The notes: a model not told the origin generated them from the letters alone. DNA of 64,000 nucleotides from Nitrobacter hamburgensis X14 (GCF_000013885.1 NC_007964.1:3210001-3274000), one strand, 5' to 3'; counted from the first letter of the stretch, positions 44,055 to 53,432 are shown. A program made the numbers and translations.

Positions 44055-47000
44055 ATGAGCTGGATACTGGACCTCGTTAATCCCCGAGAGCGCAAGTGGG
44101 AAGAGTTCTACCGTAACCGCTGGTCCCACGATAACGTTTTCCGCAGTACGCATGGCGTCAACTGCACCGGTGGCTGCTCCTGGGCGATCTACGTCAAGGA
44201 CGGGATCATCACCTGGGAGATGCAGCAGACGGACTACCCGCTTCTTGAGCGCAGTCTGCCTCCTTACGAGCCGCGAGGCTGCCAGCGTGGTATCTCCGCC
44301 TCCTGGTATGTCTACAGCCCGATCAGGATAAAGTATCCATACGTCCGCGGTCCGCTTCTCGACATGTGGCGCGAAGCGAAGGCGTCGAGCGCCGATCCGG
44401 TGCAGGCCTGGGGTGCGCTGGTCGGAGACGAGCAAAAGCGGGCGCGCATGCAGAAGGCGCGCGGCAAGGGTGGTTACCGTCGCGCCAAGTGGGAAGAGCT
44501 GGTCGAGCTGATTGCCGCTGCCAGCTTGCACACCGCGCGCAAGCACGGGCCGGACCGGATAATGGGCTTCTCGCCGATCCCGGCGATGTCGATGCTGTCG
44601 TTCGCGGCCGGTACACGCTTCCTGTCGCTCATGGGCGGATCGTTACTGAGCTTCTACGACTGGTACGCCGATCTGCCGACCTCGTTCCCGGAAATCTGGG
44701 GCGACCAGACCGACGTGTGCGAAAGCGCGGACTGGTACAACTCCAAGTTCATCGTTTCGATGGCGTCGAACCTGAACATGACGCGTACCCCTGACGTGCA
44801 TTTCATCGCGGAAGCACGCACCGAGGGAACCAAGTTCGTGGTTCTCTCGCCGGACTTCAGCCAGATCGCCAAATACTGCGACGAATGGATTCCGATCCAG
44901 GCCGGACAGGACACGGCGTTGTGGATGGCGGCCAATCACGTCATCCTCAAGGAGTACTACGTCGATCGTCAGGTTCCTTACTTCATCGACTACGTCAAGC
45001 GTTACACCGACCTTCCGTTCCTTGTGGAACTGGAGCCCAACGGGACCACGTACAAGACGGGCCGCTTGCTGCGCGCCAGGCATGTTCCTCGCTACAAGGA
45101 TGTCGAAAACGGCGACTGGAAGATGCTGTTGCTTGACGCCAACAGCGGCGAGCTACGGGCGCCGAAGGGTCAGGTCGGTGACCGCTGGGGTTCTGTGCAC
45201 GGTAAATGGAACCTGTCCGGCGAGGACACCCTGGACAATAGTCCGCTCGATCCGGTGCTGAGCTTTATCGATCGATCCGATGACGTGGTGCAGGTTGGGT
45301 TCGACGATTTCGCGAACGGACGTATCGTCTCGCGCGGCGTCCCGGTGCGGCGCATCGCCACGGACAAGGGCGAGATTCTGTGCGCGACCGGCTTCGACAT
45401 CATGATGTCCCAGTTTGGTATCAGCCGCGGCCTGGAAGGCGCTTTTGCGACCAGCTATGACGACGAGGATGCGCCTTATACCCCGGCGTGGCAGGAGCGT
45501 CATACCGGTATCGGCCGCGAGACCGCGATCAGGTTTGCGCGTGAGTTTGCGACCACCGCAGAGTACACCAACGGCAAATCCATGGTGATCGTGGGCGCCA
45601 GCGCCAACCACTGGTACTACAACAACCTCTGTTACCGGTCGGCTACGGTCGCTTTGATCCTGTGCGGTTGTTGCGGCGTCAACGGTGGCGGCATCAACCA
45701 CTACGTGGGTCAGGAAAAGCTCGCGCCCGTTGCGCCTTGGGCTTCGATTGCTCTGGCGCTCGACTGGTCCAAGCCGCCGCGGGTCGTGCAGTCGTCGACC
45801 TGGCACTATGCCCATAGCTGTCAGTGGCGCTACGAACAGGAGTTTACGGAGTACGGCCTGACGGCGCCAAATCCGCGCTGGGCCAAGGGCCATGCGATCG
45901 ACCTCGAGGCAAAGGCGGTGCGTTCGGGCTGGATGCCGTTCACGCCGCACTTCAACCGCAATCCGATCGAAGTTGCGGCTGAGGCCGAGCGTGCCGGTGC
46001 AAAGAGCACTGAGGACATCGCGACTCACGTTATCGATCAGGTCGCGAGCAAGAAGTTGAATCTCGCGATCGAGGATCCCGATGCTGCCGAGAACTGGCCG
46101 CGGTTGTGGTTCATCTGGCGCGGCAACGCGATCCAGTCGAGCGCCAAGGGGCATGAGTTCTTCCTACGGCATTACCTCGGGACGCACGACAACGCCATCG
46201 CCGAGGATCGCGCCAAGGGTAAGACGCATACGGTGAAATACCACGACACGGCGCCGCGCGGAAAGTATGACCTGGTGGTCGACCTCAATTTCCGCATGGA
46301 TACCTCGTCGCTCTACTCCGACATCGTGCTGCCGACGGCGTTCTGGTACGAGAAGAACGACCTCAACACGACTGACCTGCACTCGTTCCTGCATGTTCTG
46401 GGACAGGCGGTTCCGCCGGTGTGGGAGTCCAAGACGGACTGGGATATCTTCAAGCTGATCGCCAAGAAGGTCAGCGAGTTGGCTCCGCTGGCGTTCTCCA
46501 AGCCTGTGCGTGATGTTGTCCTTCAACCGCTCATGCACGATACGCCGGACGAGTTGGCACAGCCGGAGATTCTCGACTGGGCCGAGGGCGAGTGTAAGCC
46601 GGTGCCGGGCAAGTCGTTCCCGCACGTGCGGGTGGTCGAGCGTGACTACGCGAATTTGTACAACAAATTCATCTCGTTCGGACCGAAGGCGCGGGAGGAC
46701 GGTGTTTCGGCCGTCGGAGTGAATGTTCCGATCAAGAAACAATATGACCAGATGCTCGACAATCCCATCATGCCGATGCCTGATCCGAGGCATATGCGGT
46801 GTGTGGAGTGGGGTGGCAAACGGTATCCGAGCCTTGAGGACGTGCTCGACGGATGCAACACGGTGCTGCTGTGTGCTCCGGAGGCGAACGGCGAGGTTTG
46901 CTACCAGGCCTTCCATAATGAGGAGCATCACGTCGGTCTTCCGCTTGTCGACCTTGCTGAGCCTACCCGAAACGTTGCGACGACGTTCTATGACCTTACG

Positions 47001-47699
47001 CGTCAGCCGAGGCGTCTCCTTACGAGCCCCTGCTGGACGGGGATGATGAATGACGGTCGCGCTTATTCCGCATGGTGCATGAACGTCGAGCGCCTGGTGC
47101 CTTGGCGGACGCTGACCGGCCGCCAAACGCTGTACATCGACCACCAGTGGTACCTTGATTTCGGCGAGCACATACCGACCTACAAGCCGCGGCTCAATCC
47201 GCGCAAGACCGGCGATATCGTGAAAAGCCGGGTCGATGACCGCTCTCTGGTGCTGAACTACATCACTCCGCACGGAAAGTGGAACATCCACTCGACCTAC
47301 AAAGATAACCACCGCATGTTGATGTTGTCTCGCGGCATGGATCCGGTGTGGATCAATGACAGGGACGCGGAGAAGGTAGGGATCGAGGATAACGACTGGG
47401 TCGAGGTCTACAACGACAACGGTGTGGTCGTGACCCGCGCCAACGTGAGCCGCCGAATTCAGCCTGGCACCTGCATGTACTACCACGCGGTCGAGCGTAC
47501 GGTGTACATTCCGAAATCGCAGGAGCGTAAGTGGCGTGGCGGCGGACACAACAGCCTGACGCGTACTCGTATCAACCCGCTGTTCCTGGCCGGTGGCTAT
47601 GCCCAGTTCACGTACGGCTGGAACTATTGGGGTCCGACTGGTATCTTAACGCGCGACACCCACGTCGTCGTGCGCAAGATGGAGAAGTTGGAATGGTAG
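44055..47699 (+). CDS. nxrA: nitrite oxidoreductase alpha subunit (NarG-like molybdopterin enzyme)
   Basis: 1214 residues from ATG 44055 (GAGGAG upstream). The catalytic subunit binds Mo-bis-MGD and one [4Fe-4S] cluster and, in Nitrobacter, oxidises nitrite to nitrate on the cytoplasmic side of the inner membrane. H33, C37, C41 and C76 (STHGVNCTGGCSW, PRGCQRG) match the spacing of the NarG FS0 ligands. Further NarG-type motifs are YDWYADLPTSFPEIWGDQTD, NMTRTPDVHFIAEARTEGTK and ADWYNSKFIVSMASNLNMTR. No Tat signal is present, unlike periplasmic NXR. The close relation to NarG means narG is the alternative; I prefer nxrA from the overall sequence, the length and absence of narHJI. No beta subunit follows. 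Confidence 0.85.
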   Translation: MSWILDLVNPRERKWEEFYRNRWSHDNVFRSTHGVNCTGGCSWAIYVKDGIITWEMQQTDYPLLERSLPPYEPRGCQRGISASWYVYSPIRIKYPYVRGPLLDMWREAKASSADPVQAWGALVGDEQKRARMQKARGKGGYRRAKWEELVELIAAASLHTARKHGPDRIMGFSPIPAMSMLSFAAGTRFLSLMGGSLLSFYDWYADLPTSFPEIWGDQTDVCESADWYNSKFIVSMASNLNMTRTPDVHFIAEARTEGTKFVVLSPDFSQIAKYCDEWIPIQAGQDTALWMAANHVILKEYYVDRQVPYFIDYVKRYTDLPFLVELEPNGTTYKTGRLLRARHVPRYKDVENGDWKMLLLDANSGELRAPKGQVGDRWGSVHGKWNLSGEDTLDNSPLDPVLSFIDRSDDVVQVGFDDFANGRIVSRGVPVRRIATDKGEILCATGFDIMMSQFGISRGLEGAFATSYDDEDAPYTPAWQERHTGIGRETAIRFAREFATTAEYTNGKSMVIVGASANHWYYNNLCYRSATVALILCGCCGVNGGGINHYVGQEKLAPVAPWASIALALDWSKPPRVVQSSTWHYAHSCQWRYEQEFTEYGLTAPNPRWAKGHAIDLEAKAVRSGWMPFTPHFNRNPIEVAAEAERAGAKSTEDIATHVIDQVASKKLNLAIEDPDAAENWPRLWFIWRGNAIQSSAKGHEFFLRHYLGTHDNAIAEDRAKGKTHTVKYHDTAPRGKYDLVVDLNFRMDTSSLYSDIVLPTAFWYEKNDLNTTDLHSFLHVLGQAVPPVWESKTDWDIFKLIAKKVSELAPLAFSKPVRDVVLQPLMHDTPDELAQPEILDWAEGECKPVPGKSFPHVRVVERDYANLYNKFISFGPKAREDGVSAVGVNVPIKKQYDQMLDNPIMPMPDPRHMRCVEWGGKRYPSLEDVLDGCNTVLLCAPEANGEVCYQAFHNEEHHVGLPLVDLAEPTRNVATTFYDLTRQPRRLLTSPCWTGMMNDGRAYSAWCMNVERLVPWRTLTGRQTLYIDHQWYLDFGEHIPTYKPRLNPRKTGDIVKSRVDDRSLVLNYITPHGKWNIHSTYKDNHRMLMLSRGMDPVWINDRDAEKVGIEDNDWVEVYNDNGVVVTRANVSRRIQPGTCMYYHAVERTVYIPKSQERKWRGGGHNSLTRTRINPLFLAGGYAQFTYGWNYWGPTGILTRDTHVVVRKMEKLEW

Positions 47700-48124
47700 G
47701 TGATCTCGCGCGACGCATGATCACATGACTACGATCATGATCATGAACCGGCTCCGGCGCATTTCGGTGCGCCTGAGCGGGTTAGCGTCGGGAAATACGT
47801 GACCATTAACCACACCCTGCGTACCAACGGTACGATCCGTCACATTCGATCTGCTGTGTGGGGCGACGAACCGTTGGAATATCAGCAGGGCAACGGGCGG
47901 CGGCTAGCGCGACAAGGCGGTAGCGGATGCCCATCGAGACATTTGGCGGCGTGGATCAAATTGAAGCGGGACTGTTTTTTTCGCGGAGAGCGATGACGAT
48001 CGCCGCGTGTATGCGTCGCTATTTCGATGCAGATGGCGTGCGCCGAATACCTGATATGATCAATGCAATCCTTGCGGGTCGATCCGATCAGCCGTTCGGC
48101 ATATTGTAAGTGGCGTATTGCAAG
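47700..48124. other. region downstream of nxrA with short open frames
   Basis: A 65-codon frame at 47799 (GTG start; TINHTLRTNGTIRHIRSAV, WGDEPLEYQQGNG) begins about 100 bp after nxrA, followed in another frame by MPIETFGGVDQIEAGLFFS (47927). Neither is a complete known protein. They could be remains of the gene that normally follows nxrA in a nitrite-oxidoreductase operon, but I cannot confirm it. Confidence 0.35.
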
Positions 48125-48349
48125 TTAAGTCTCGTTCACCGACTCAGCCAGCAGCTTCTTCAGGCGACGGTTCTCATCTTCGAGCGTGTGCAGACGCTCC
48201 GTCTCCGGCACCGTCATGCCACCAAACCTGGCCTTCCAGTTGTAAAAACTCGCATCGCTGATCCCGTGCTTACGGCAAAGCTCTTTTGTCTTGAGCCCAG
48301 CCTCGTGCTCGGCCAGCGCCGCGATGATCTGCTCTTCACTGAGATTGGC
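48125..48349 (-). pseudogene. IS3-family OrfA fragment
   Basis: Minus-strand frame with LSEEQIIAALAEHEAGLKT, ELCRKHGISDASFYNWKARF, GGMTVPETERLHTLEDENRR and LKKLLAES: the helix-turn-helix and leucine zipper of IS3 OrfA. The start is fused to the end of the hemD-like gene, and it stops at NET with no OrfB, so it is debris. Confidence 0.88.
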
Positions 48350-49145
48350 GCCAGCGGGCGATGGCGCGCACCAGCGGCTTGAGATGGTATGAGTTTTCCG
48401 GCTGCACGGCCGCCTCATAACCGTATTTCTGCAGCGCCTTTTGCATCACCGGCCCCACCGAGGCGATTGGCGTGCGTGACAGGCCCAGCTTCAACTGGGC
48501 CTCCAGCCCTGCTTCCTTGGCCACCCACATCAGGCGCTCGATCTGCAGCGAGGCGGTAAAGGCGACCATGGTCATTCTCCCGGCTGCCAGCTCGTGGATG
48601 AAATCGGCCACCTGCGCCATCTCGGTTTCCGAGGCATAGCGATAGGGTGTCACGGGAAAGACCTTCGCGCCCTGCCGACGTAAGGCGCTTACCATCTTCT
48701 CTGCCCCACCACCCGGATACAACTGGGCCCCGATCAGGCGACCTGACAGATCGGCCCCGGCAAAGGTTTCCAGCACGCCTTCCGAAGTGGGAACAGGCGC
48801 GGTGACATCCGGCGACAGGCCGATCTCGCGCAACGCCCGCGTGGGCTTCGGTCCGCGCACCGTCAGTCGCATGCGCTTCAGGGCCGCGATGAAGCCGTCG
48901 CGCCGTGCGCCGCTGATCGTCAGAAGATGGCGCAACCCTTCGCCCGTCAGCAGGATCAGTTCGTCGAACTCGCCGCGGATGGCGCTGTCGATCCAGGCAT
49001 CCGGCTCCGCCGTGTCGTGCAATGGCAGGATCTTGACCAGCGGGCAGCGCAGCGCCGTTGCCCCTTCCGCTTCCAGCATGGCGGCGAACAAATCCAGTTC
49101 GCGGCTTTCCGGCACCATGATCCGCATGTTGGCGAGCGACGTCAT
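48336..49145 (-). CDS. uroporphyrinogen-III synthase-like protein of nitrite-reductase operon
   Basis: 269 residues from ATG 49145, directly after the nirD stop. HemD-fold markers: ANMRIMVPESRELDLFAAML, FDELILLTGEGLRHLLTISG, VRGPKPTRALREIGLSPDVT, YPGGGAEKMVSALRRQGAKV, FPVTPYRYASETEMAQVADF, VAFTASLQIERLMWVAKEAG. HemD closes uroporphyrinogen III, the precursor of the sirohaem needed by NirB; HemD-like genes in nitrate/nitrite assimilation operons fit that role. The last codons run into the IS3 fragment (VRAIARWRQSQ), so a few C-terminal residues may be altered. The symbol is left blank because a housekeeping hemD probably exists elsewhere. Confidence 0.88.
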   Translation of the reverse strand: MTSLANMRIMVPESRELDLFAAMLEAEGATALRCPLVKILPLHDTAEPDAWIDSAIRGEFDELILLTGEGLRHLLTISGARRDGFIAALKRMRLTVRGPKPTRALREIGLSPDVTAPVPTSEGVLETFAGADLSGRLIGAQLYPGGGAEKMVSALRRQGAKVFPVTPYRYASETEMAQVADFIHELAAGRMTMVAFTASLQIERLMWVAKEAGLEAQLKLGLSRTPIASVGPVMQKALQKYGYEAAVQPENSYHLKPLVRAIARWRQSQ

Positions 49146-49484
49146 TCAGGCCGCTGCCCCCAGCGCTGCGGGCAGATAGACATAGACATCGCCCTCCACC
49201 ACCCGCACCGACAGCGGCTGGGCCGTGCCCTGGTCCGGAGCCAGCGCCTGGCCGTCGTCCAGCCCGATCACCCAATTGTGCAGCGGACAACTAACGGTTC
49301 GGCCGGCAACAATGCCTTCCGATAGCGGCCCCTGCTTATGCGGGCATTCATCCACCAGCGCGAAGATATCGTCCTCGCCGGTGCGGAACACCGCCACCGG
49401 CTTGCCCAGATGCTTCACGCATAGCCGCCGCGCTCCACGCACCGGAATGTTGGACAGCGGCCCGATATTCTTCCAGGTGCTCAT
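49146..49484 (-). CDS. nirD: assimilatory nitrite reductase small subunit (Rieske-type)
   Basis: 112 residues. NirD pairs with NirB for NAD(P)H-dependent reduction of nitrite to ammonium. Rieske-like domain: DDIFALVDECPHKQGPLSEG (C-P-H) and RTVSCPLHNWVIGLDDGQAL (C-P-L-H), so both Cys-His pairs that bind a Rieske 2Fe-2S centre are present. The ATG at 49484 shares its A with the nirB TGA stop (TGATG), so translation is coupled; GAGGACG is the ribosome site. Downstream is the hemD-like gene. Confidence 0.95.
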   Translation of the reverse strand: MSTWKNIGPLSNIPVRGARRLCVKHLGKPVAVFRTGEDDIFALVDECPHKQGPLSEGIVAGRTVSCPLHNWVIGLDDGQALAPDQGTAQPLSVRVVEGDVYVYLPAALGAAA

Positions 49485-51937
49485 CACGTCCTCGCCAATT
49501 CGGGCAGGCGCTGGAATTCGTGCGCTTGCGCCCCCTTTACCCGCTCATTCCATGGATCCACCTGTGCTGCTTCCTGCGAGCGCAGGAAGCGCGCCTGCAA
49601 GGCCTTGCGCCCGGGCTCATCCTCCACCAGGCGCTGTTTCACATACGTCACACCCACCCGCCCGATCCAGGGCGCGGTGCGCTCTAGATAATGCGCTTCC
49701 TCACGGTAAAGCTGCATGAAGGCGGCAGCGTATTCCAACACCTCCTCTTCCGTTTTCACCTGCACCAGCTTGTCAGTGACGCGCACGTCAACGCCGCCAT
49801 TGCCGCCGACCACAAGATCATAGCCGGCCTCGACACAGACCACGCCCATGTCCTTGATGGTAGCCTCGGCACAATTGCGCGGACAACCCGACACCGCCAT
49901 CTTCGTCTTGTGCGGTGTCCAACTGCCCCAGGTGAGCTTTTCCAGCTTCACGCCCAGGCCAGTGGAATCCTGGGTGCCGAAACGGCACCATTCGCTGCCG
50001 ACGCAGGTCTTCACCGTGCGCAGACCCTTGGCATAGGCATGACCAGACACCATGCCCGCTTCGTTCAGCATCTTCCACACGCCGGGCAGGTCTTCCTTCT
50101 TCACCCCGAGCAGGTCGATGCGCTGCCCGCCCGTGACCTTGACGGTGGGAATATTAAAATGCTCGGTGACATCGGCGATGGCACGCAGTTCCTTCGGGTT
50201 GGTCAACCCGCCCCACATGCGCGGCACCACGCTGTAGGTGCCGTCCTTCTGAATATTGGCGTGCACGCGCTCGTTGACAAAACGCGACTGGGCGTCATCG
50301 GCATATTCGCCCGGCCAGGCACAGAGCAGATAGTAGTTCAGCGCCGGACGGCATTTGGCGCAGCCTTCCGGATTCTTCCAGCCGAAACGGTCGCGCACCG
50401 CCTCCATGGTTTTGAGGTTTTCCGCCAGGATGGCCCGGCGCACCTCGTCATGGCCGGCGTCGGTGCATTCGCACACCGTCTTCTTTCTCTTCTCCACCGC
50501 ACCGCCAACGGCAAAGGCCAACAGCCCTTCGACCTGCGCGGTGCACTGGCCGCAGGAAGCCGATGCCTTGGTATGTGCGCGCACCTCGCTTAAGGACGTG
50601 AGCTTCCTGGCCTGGATCGTCGAAACGATGGTTCCCTTGCACACGCCGTTGCAGCCGCAGATCTGTGCATCGTCAGGCATGGACGCGTAATCCGGTTCAG
50701 CCGATACGCTGGCACCCGCCAGCGCCTTGCCGAACACCAGCCGGTCGCGCAGAGCCGAGATATCCTCCTTGTCGCGCATCAGCTGCAGGTACCATTGGCC
50801 GTCCGTCACATCGCCGTACAGCACCGCGCCGACCAGCCTGCCGTCGCGCAGCACGATCTTCTTGTATATCCCCCGGCGGTCATCACGCAGCGTGATCTCG
50901 TCATCGTGCTCGCTGGCGGCGCATAGCGCCCCCGCCGAGAACACATCCACACCGGTAATCTTGAGGCTGGTGGAGATGTCGCGCGACACGAACAGCGCGT
51001 TCTCGTCACCGGCCATGCGCGCGGCGCAGACCTTGGCCTGATCCCAGATCGGAGCCACCAGGCCGAAGACCTTGCCGCGATGCTCGACGCATTCGCCCAC
51101 CGCGAAAATGGCGGGATCGGAAGTCCGCATGTCATCGCTGACGACGATGCCGCGATTGACCTCCAACTCGGCGTTCCTGGCCAAGTCTATGTTGGGGCGG
51201 ATGCCGACGGCCAGCACCACAAGGTCAGCCGGCACGAAACGCCCATCGGCCAGCGTCACGCCCTCGGCGCGGTGCTTGCCGACGATCTCCTCGGTCTGGC
51301 CGTTGGTGAAAAAGGCGATGCCACGGCCATCCAGGTCACGCTGTAGCATCTGGCCCGCCGCCGCATCGAGCTGGCGTTCCATCAACGTGGGCATTAAATG
51401 GACCAGCGCCACTTTCATGCCGCGCTGCTTTAGGCCCCAGGCCGCTTCCAGGCCTAGCAGGCCGCCGCCGATCACCACGGCGCGCCTGTGTTCGCGCGAG
51501 ACCGCCAGCATGGTCTCGACATCGGCAATATCGCGGAAGGCGCAGACACCCGGCAAACTCAGGCCGGGGATCGGCGGTGCCACCGGCCTTGAGCCGGTCG
51601 CCACCAGCAGCCGATCATAATGCACCGACAGTCCTGACGCGGAATGCACCATGCGGTCGCCGCGATCAATGCGCGTGACGGCATCACCCGTGATCAGGGC
51701 GATGTCGTTTTGCGCGTACCATTCGCGGCTGTTGATGACGATCTCCTCCACCGTCTTGTCACCCGCCAGCACACCGGAAAGCATGATGCGGTTGTAGTTC
51801 ACGTGCGGTTCAGCGCCGAACACGGTGATGCGGAAGCGGCCGGGGACCAGCTTGAGCAGCTCTTCCACAGTGCGCATGCCCGCCATGCCATTGCCGATGA
51901 CGACCAGATGTTCGCGCGAGTCGGAGATCATGTTCAT
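49484..51937 (-). CDS. nirB: assimilatory nitrite reductase large subunit
   Basis: 817 residues from ATG 51937 (GGAGTAGG upstream; the frame to 52006 covers the end of nirC). FAD/NAD domain: VVIGNGMAGMRTVEELLK, VVIGGGLLGLEAAWGLKQRG, FAVGECVEHRG. Two BFD-like [2Fe-2S] motifs: QICGCNGVCKGTIVS with ASCGQCTAQVEGLL, and CECTDAGHDE with EGCAKCRPALNYY. Sirohaem/[4Fe-4S] domain: TVKTCVGSEWCRFGTQDS and AVSGCPRNCAEATIKDMG. It reduces nitrite to ammonium with six electrons in the cytoplasm. All cluster ligands are present, so the enzyme looks functional. Confidence 0.97.
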   Translation of the reverse strand: MNMISDSREHLVVIGNGMAGMRTVEELLKLVPGRFRITVFGAEPHVNYNRIMLSGVLAGDKTVEEIVINSREWYAQNDIALITGDAVTRIDRGDRMVHSASGLSVHYDRLLVATGSRPVAPPIPGLSLPGVCAFRDIADVETMLAVSREHRRAVVIGGGLLGLEAAWGLKQRGMKVALVHLMPTLMERQLDAAAGQMLQRDLDGRGIAFFTNGQTEEIVGKHRAEGVTLADGRFVPADLVVLAVGIRPNIDLARNAELEVNRGIVVSDDMRTSDPAIFAVGECVEHRGKVFGLVAPIWDQAKVCAARMAGDENALFVSRDISTSLKITGVDVFSAGALCAASEHDDEITLRDDRRGIYKKIVLRDGRLVGAVLYGDVTDGQWYLQLMRDKEDISALRDRLVFGKALAGASVSAEPDYASMPDDAQICGCNGVCKGTIVSTIQARKLTSLSEVRAHTKASASCGQCTAQVEGLLAFAVGGAVEKRKKTVCECTDAGHDEVRRAILAENLKTMEAVRDRFGWKNPEGCAKCRPALNYYLLCAWPGEYADDAQSRFVNERVHANIQKDGTYSVVPRMWGGLTNPKELRAIADVTEHFNIPTVKVTGGQRIDLLGVKKEDLPGVWKMLNEAGMVSGHAYAKGLRTVKTCVGSEWCRFGTQDSTGLGVKLEKLTWGSWTPHKTKMAVSGCPRNCAEATIKDMGVVCVEAGYDLVVGGNGGVDVRVTDKLVQVKTEEEVLEYAAAFMQLYREEAHYLERTAPWIGRVGVTYVKQRLVEDEPGRKALQARFLRSQEAAQVDPWNERVKGAQAHEFQRLPELART

Positions 51938-51944
51938 GGCGTGC

Positions 51945-52254
51945 CTACTCCGCAGCGACAGTGGCGGGGATCGCGCCGGCGGCGGTGGATGTCGACGCTT
52001 TGCCAATGGCCGTCCAGTAGGCCGCGCCTATGAACACAGAACCCGGCGATGGCATTGCCCAGCGTGACCCAGAGCAGGTTGTAAAACATGCCACCCACGC
52101 TCATCAGGTCGGGGTGCTGGCCCAGCAGGGCGATGGAGAAGAGCGTCATGTTGGTGGTGGAATGCACGAAGCCCAAGGCGCTGAAGGCGAACAGGCACCA
52201 GAAGATCAGGATGCACTTGGCGGCGTCGGAGAAATCAAGCGTGTCCTGGTGCAT
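51945..52254 (-). pseudogene. nirC: formate/nitrite transporter, 5' truncated and frameshifted
   Basis: From ATG 52254: DAAKCILIFWCLFAFSALGF, VHSTTNMTLFSIALLGQHPD, FYNLLWVTLGNAIAGF, i.e. the last third of a FocA/NirC channel. After that the frame is lost at a GGG (complement of 52044-52050); in the next frame it continues VFIGAAYWTAIGKASTST and ends TVAAE at 51947-51945, 8 bp before nirB. One extra G explains the shift. The N-terminal two thirds of the ~270-residue transporter is absent. Confidence 0.82.
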
Positions 52255-52550
52255 CGGTTCGTCCTTTCTGCTGCCCGCATTGGGCGAAAAAACAAAACGG
52301 CCGCCACGGAGACGGACCCGGACGGTATTCTGTGGCGACCCTGCCAACAGATTTTGCGTCCGCCCTTGGACGCAAATTCGTGGCGCTGCGTTGCGCTTGT
52401 TAAGTATCCAGCAATAGCCGTGCCAGATTTCCGCACGAGGAATTTCAAGGACTTGGGAAAGACCGCAGCGTCGGTGCCTGCCGAATGCGATCAAATCGCT
52501 CAATTTAAAGGCAAAAACGCGCCAGCCCGTGATGTCAGTCTGCGGGGCTA
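52255..52550. other. intergenic, hairpin only
   Basis: No gene seen. TTTGCGTCC ... GGACGCAAA (about 52343-52367) forms a 9-bp stem. The missing 5' part of nirC has been replaced by this sequence. Confidence 0.4.
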
Positions 52551-52650
52551 GTGCTCGAGTTGGCGCGCGGCGAGCTCATCCTGCGCCGCGAGAACGTCAT
52601 CGCGCTCGGCGACTCCGGCACCGGCAAGACCCATGTCGCGCTGGGGCATG
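52551..52650 (+). mobile_element. IS21 IstB fragment
   Basis: LELARGELILRRENVIALGD then SGTGKTHVALG is the Walker A region of IstB, the IS21 helper ATPase. After about 33 codons the similarity ends. With the IS3 scrap at 48.1 kb it brackets the nirC-hemD operon. Confidence 0.75.
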
Positions 52651-52790
52651 GCGACAGATCCGCCGCGACGATTGTTCTTTGGTTTTCGTTTCGCATGCGA
52701 CGCAGTTGCGGCTCGTGCAAACGGCCGATCACCTTCGAAGGATCGTTCTTGTCGACAATGCGGCGTCATGAATGATCGACAGGACAGCCC

Positions 52791-53246
52791 TCACCGCTTG
52801 CTGCGTGACTCCTTCTTTCGCTTGCCCGTTTTCAGCGGTTTGACGAAGATTTCAAAGCGGTGACTGACGATCTCAAAGCCGTGAGCGCGCGCAATCTCTT
52901 CCTGCAGCCGCTCGATCTCATCCGAGCGAAATTCGATCACATCGCCGGTCTCGATATTGATCAGGTGGTCGTGATGCTCGCGATCCGCCGGCTCGTATCT
53001 GGTCCGGCCATCGCCGAAGGCGTGGCTTTCGAGAATCCCCGAATCTTCGAGTAGCCGCACGGTACGATAAACGGTCGCTATGGCGATGCCGGGATCGATC
53101 AAACTTGCGCGCCGGTGCACTTCGATCGCGTCCGGGTGATCCGTGGCCTTGGTCAGCACATTGAGAATGACGCGGCGTGGCCCCGTCAGACGCAAACCCT
53201 TGTCACGGCATACCCGCTCAAACTCTTCGTCCAGTTTCGAATTCAT
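52791..53246 (-). CDS. fur: Fur-family metal-responsive repressor
   Basis: 151 residues. N-terminal winged helix: CRDKGLRLTGPRRVILNVLT, IDPGIAIATVYRTVRLLEDS. Dimerisation/metal domain: SHAFGDGRTRYEPADREHHD with the HHDH motif, LINIETGDVIEFRSDEIERL, ARAHGFEIVSHRFEIFVKPL. It lacks the extra cysteines of Zur and the haem motif of Irr, so Fur/Mur (iron or manganese) is most likely; in bradyrhizobia the Fur orthologue (Mur) answers to Mn. It is divergent from an OprB-type porin, with an inverted repeat between them. The tail is lysine/arginine-rich. Confidence 0.92.
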   Translation of the reverse strand: MNSKLDEEFERVCRDKGLRLTGPRRVILNVLTKATDHPDAIEVHRRASLIDPGIAIATVYRTVRLLEDSGILESHAFGDGRTRYEPADREHHDHLINIETGDVIEFRSDEIERLQEEIARAHGFEIVSHRFEIFVKPLKTGKRKKESRSKR

Positions 53247-53411
53247 CAGCGCCCTCTGAGGTGGCGCCGGTCGTGGCTTGCCTACGATCAGCGTTCGAGC
53301 TTGTTACACTTTTTCCGCAATTTTCATAAGACGCCGACGGCGAAAGCCTTTACCTGCACTTGCGACTTAGTTGCAATAATATTGACTCACCAGGAGCGGC
53401 GTGCAATTCCT

Positions 53412-53432
53412 TATTGCGATAAACTCGCAATA
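53412..53432. promoter_or_regulatory. inverted repeat between fur and porin
   Basis: TATTGCGA (53412-53419), TAAAC, TCGCAATA (53425-53432): perfect 8-bp half-sites. Related TTGCAATAAT half-sites occur at about 53370 and 53486. These resemble TGCAA-type Mur/Fur operators of alphaproteobacteria. Binding by the neighbouring regulator is inferred. Confidence 0.55.

Noticed and set aside
46164..47549. 461-codon frame antisense to nxrA
   Set aside because: Lies wholly within nxrA and has the Val/Arg/His-rich composition typical of antisense frames.
44055..47699. Calling the gene respiratory nitrate reductase narG
   Set aside because: NarG-like, but no narHJI follow and the overall sequence and length match Nitrobacter NxrA better; narG is kept as the stated alternative.
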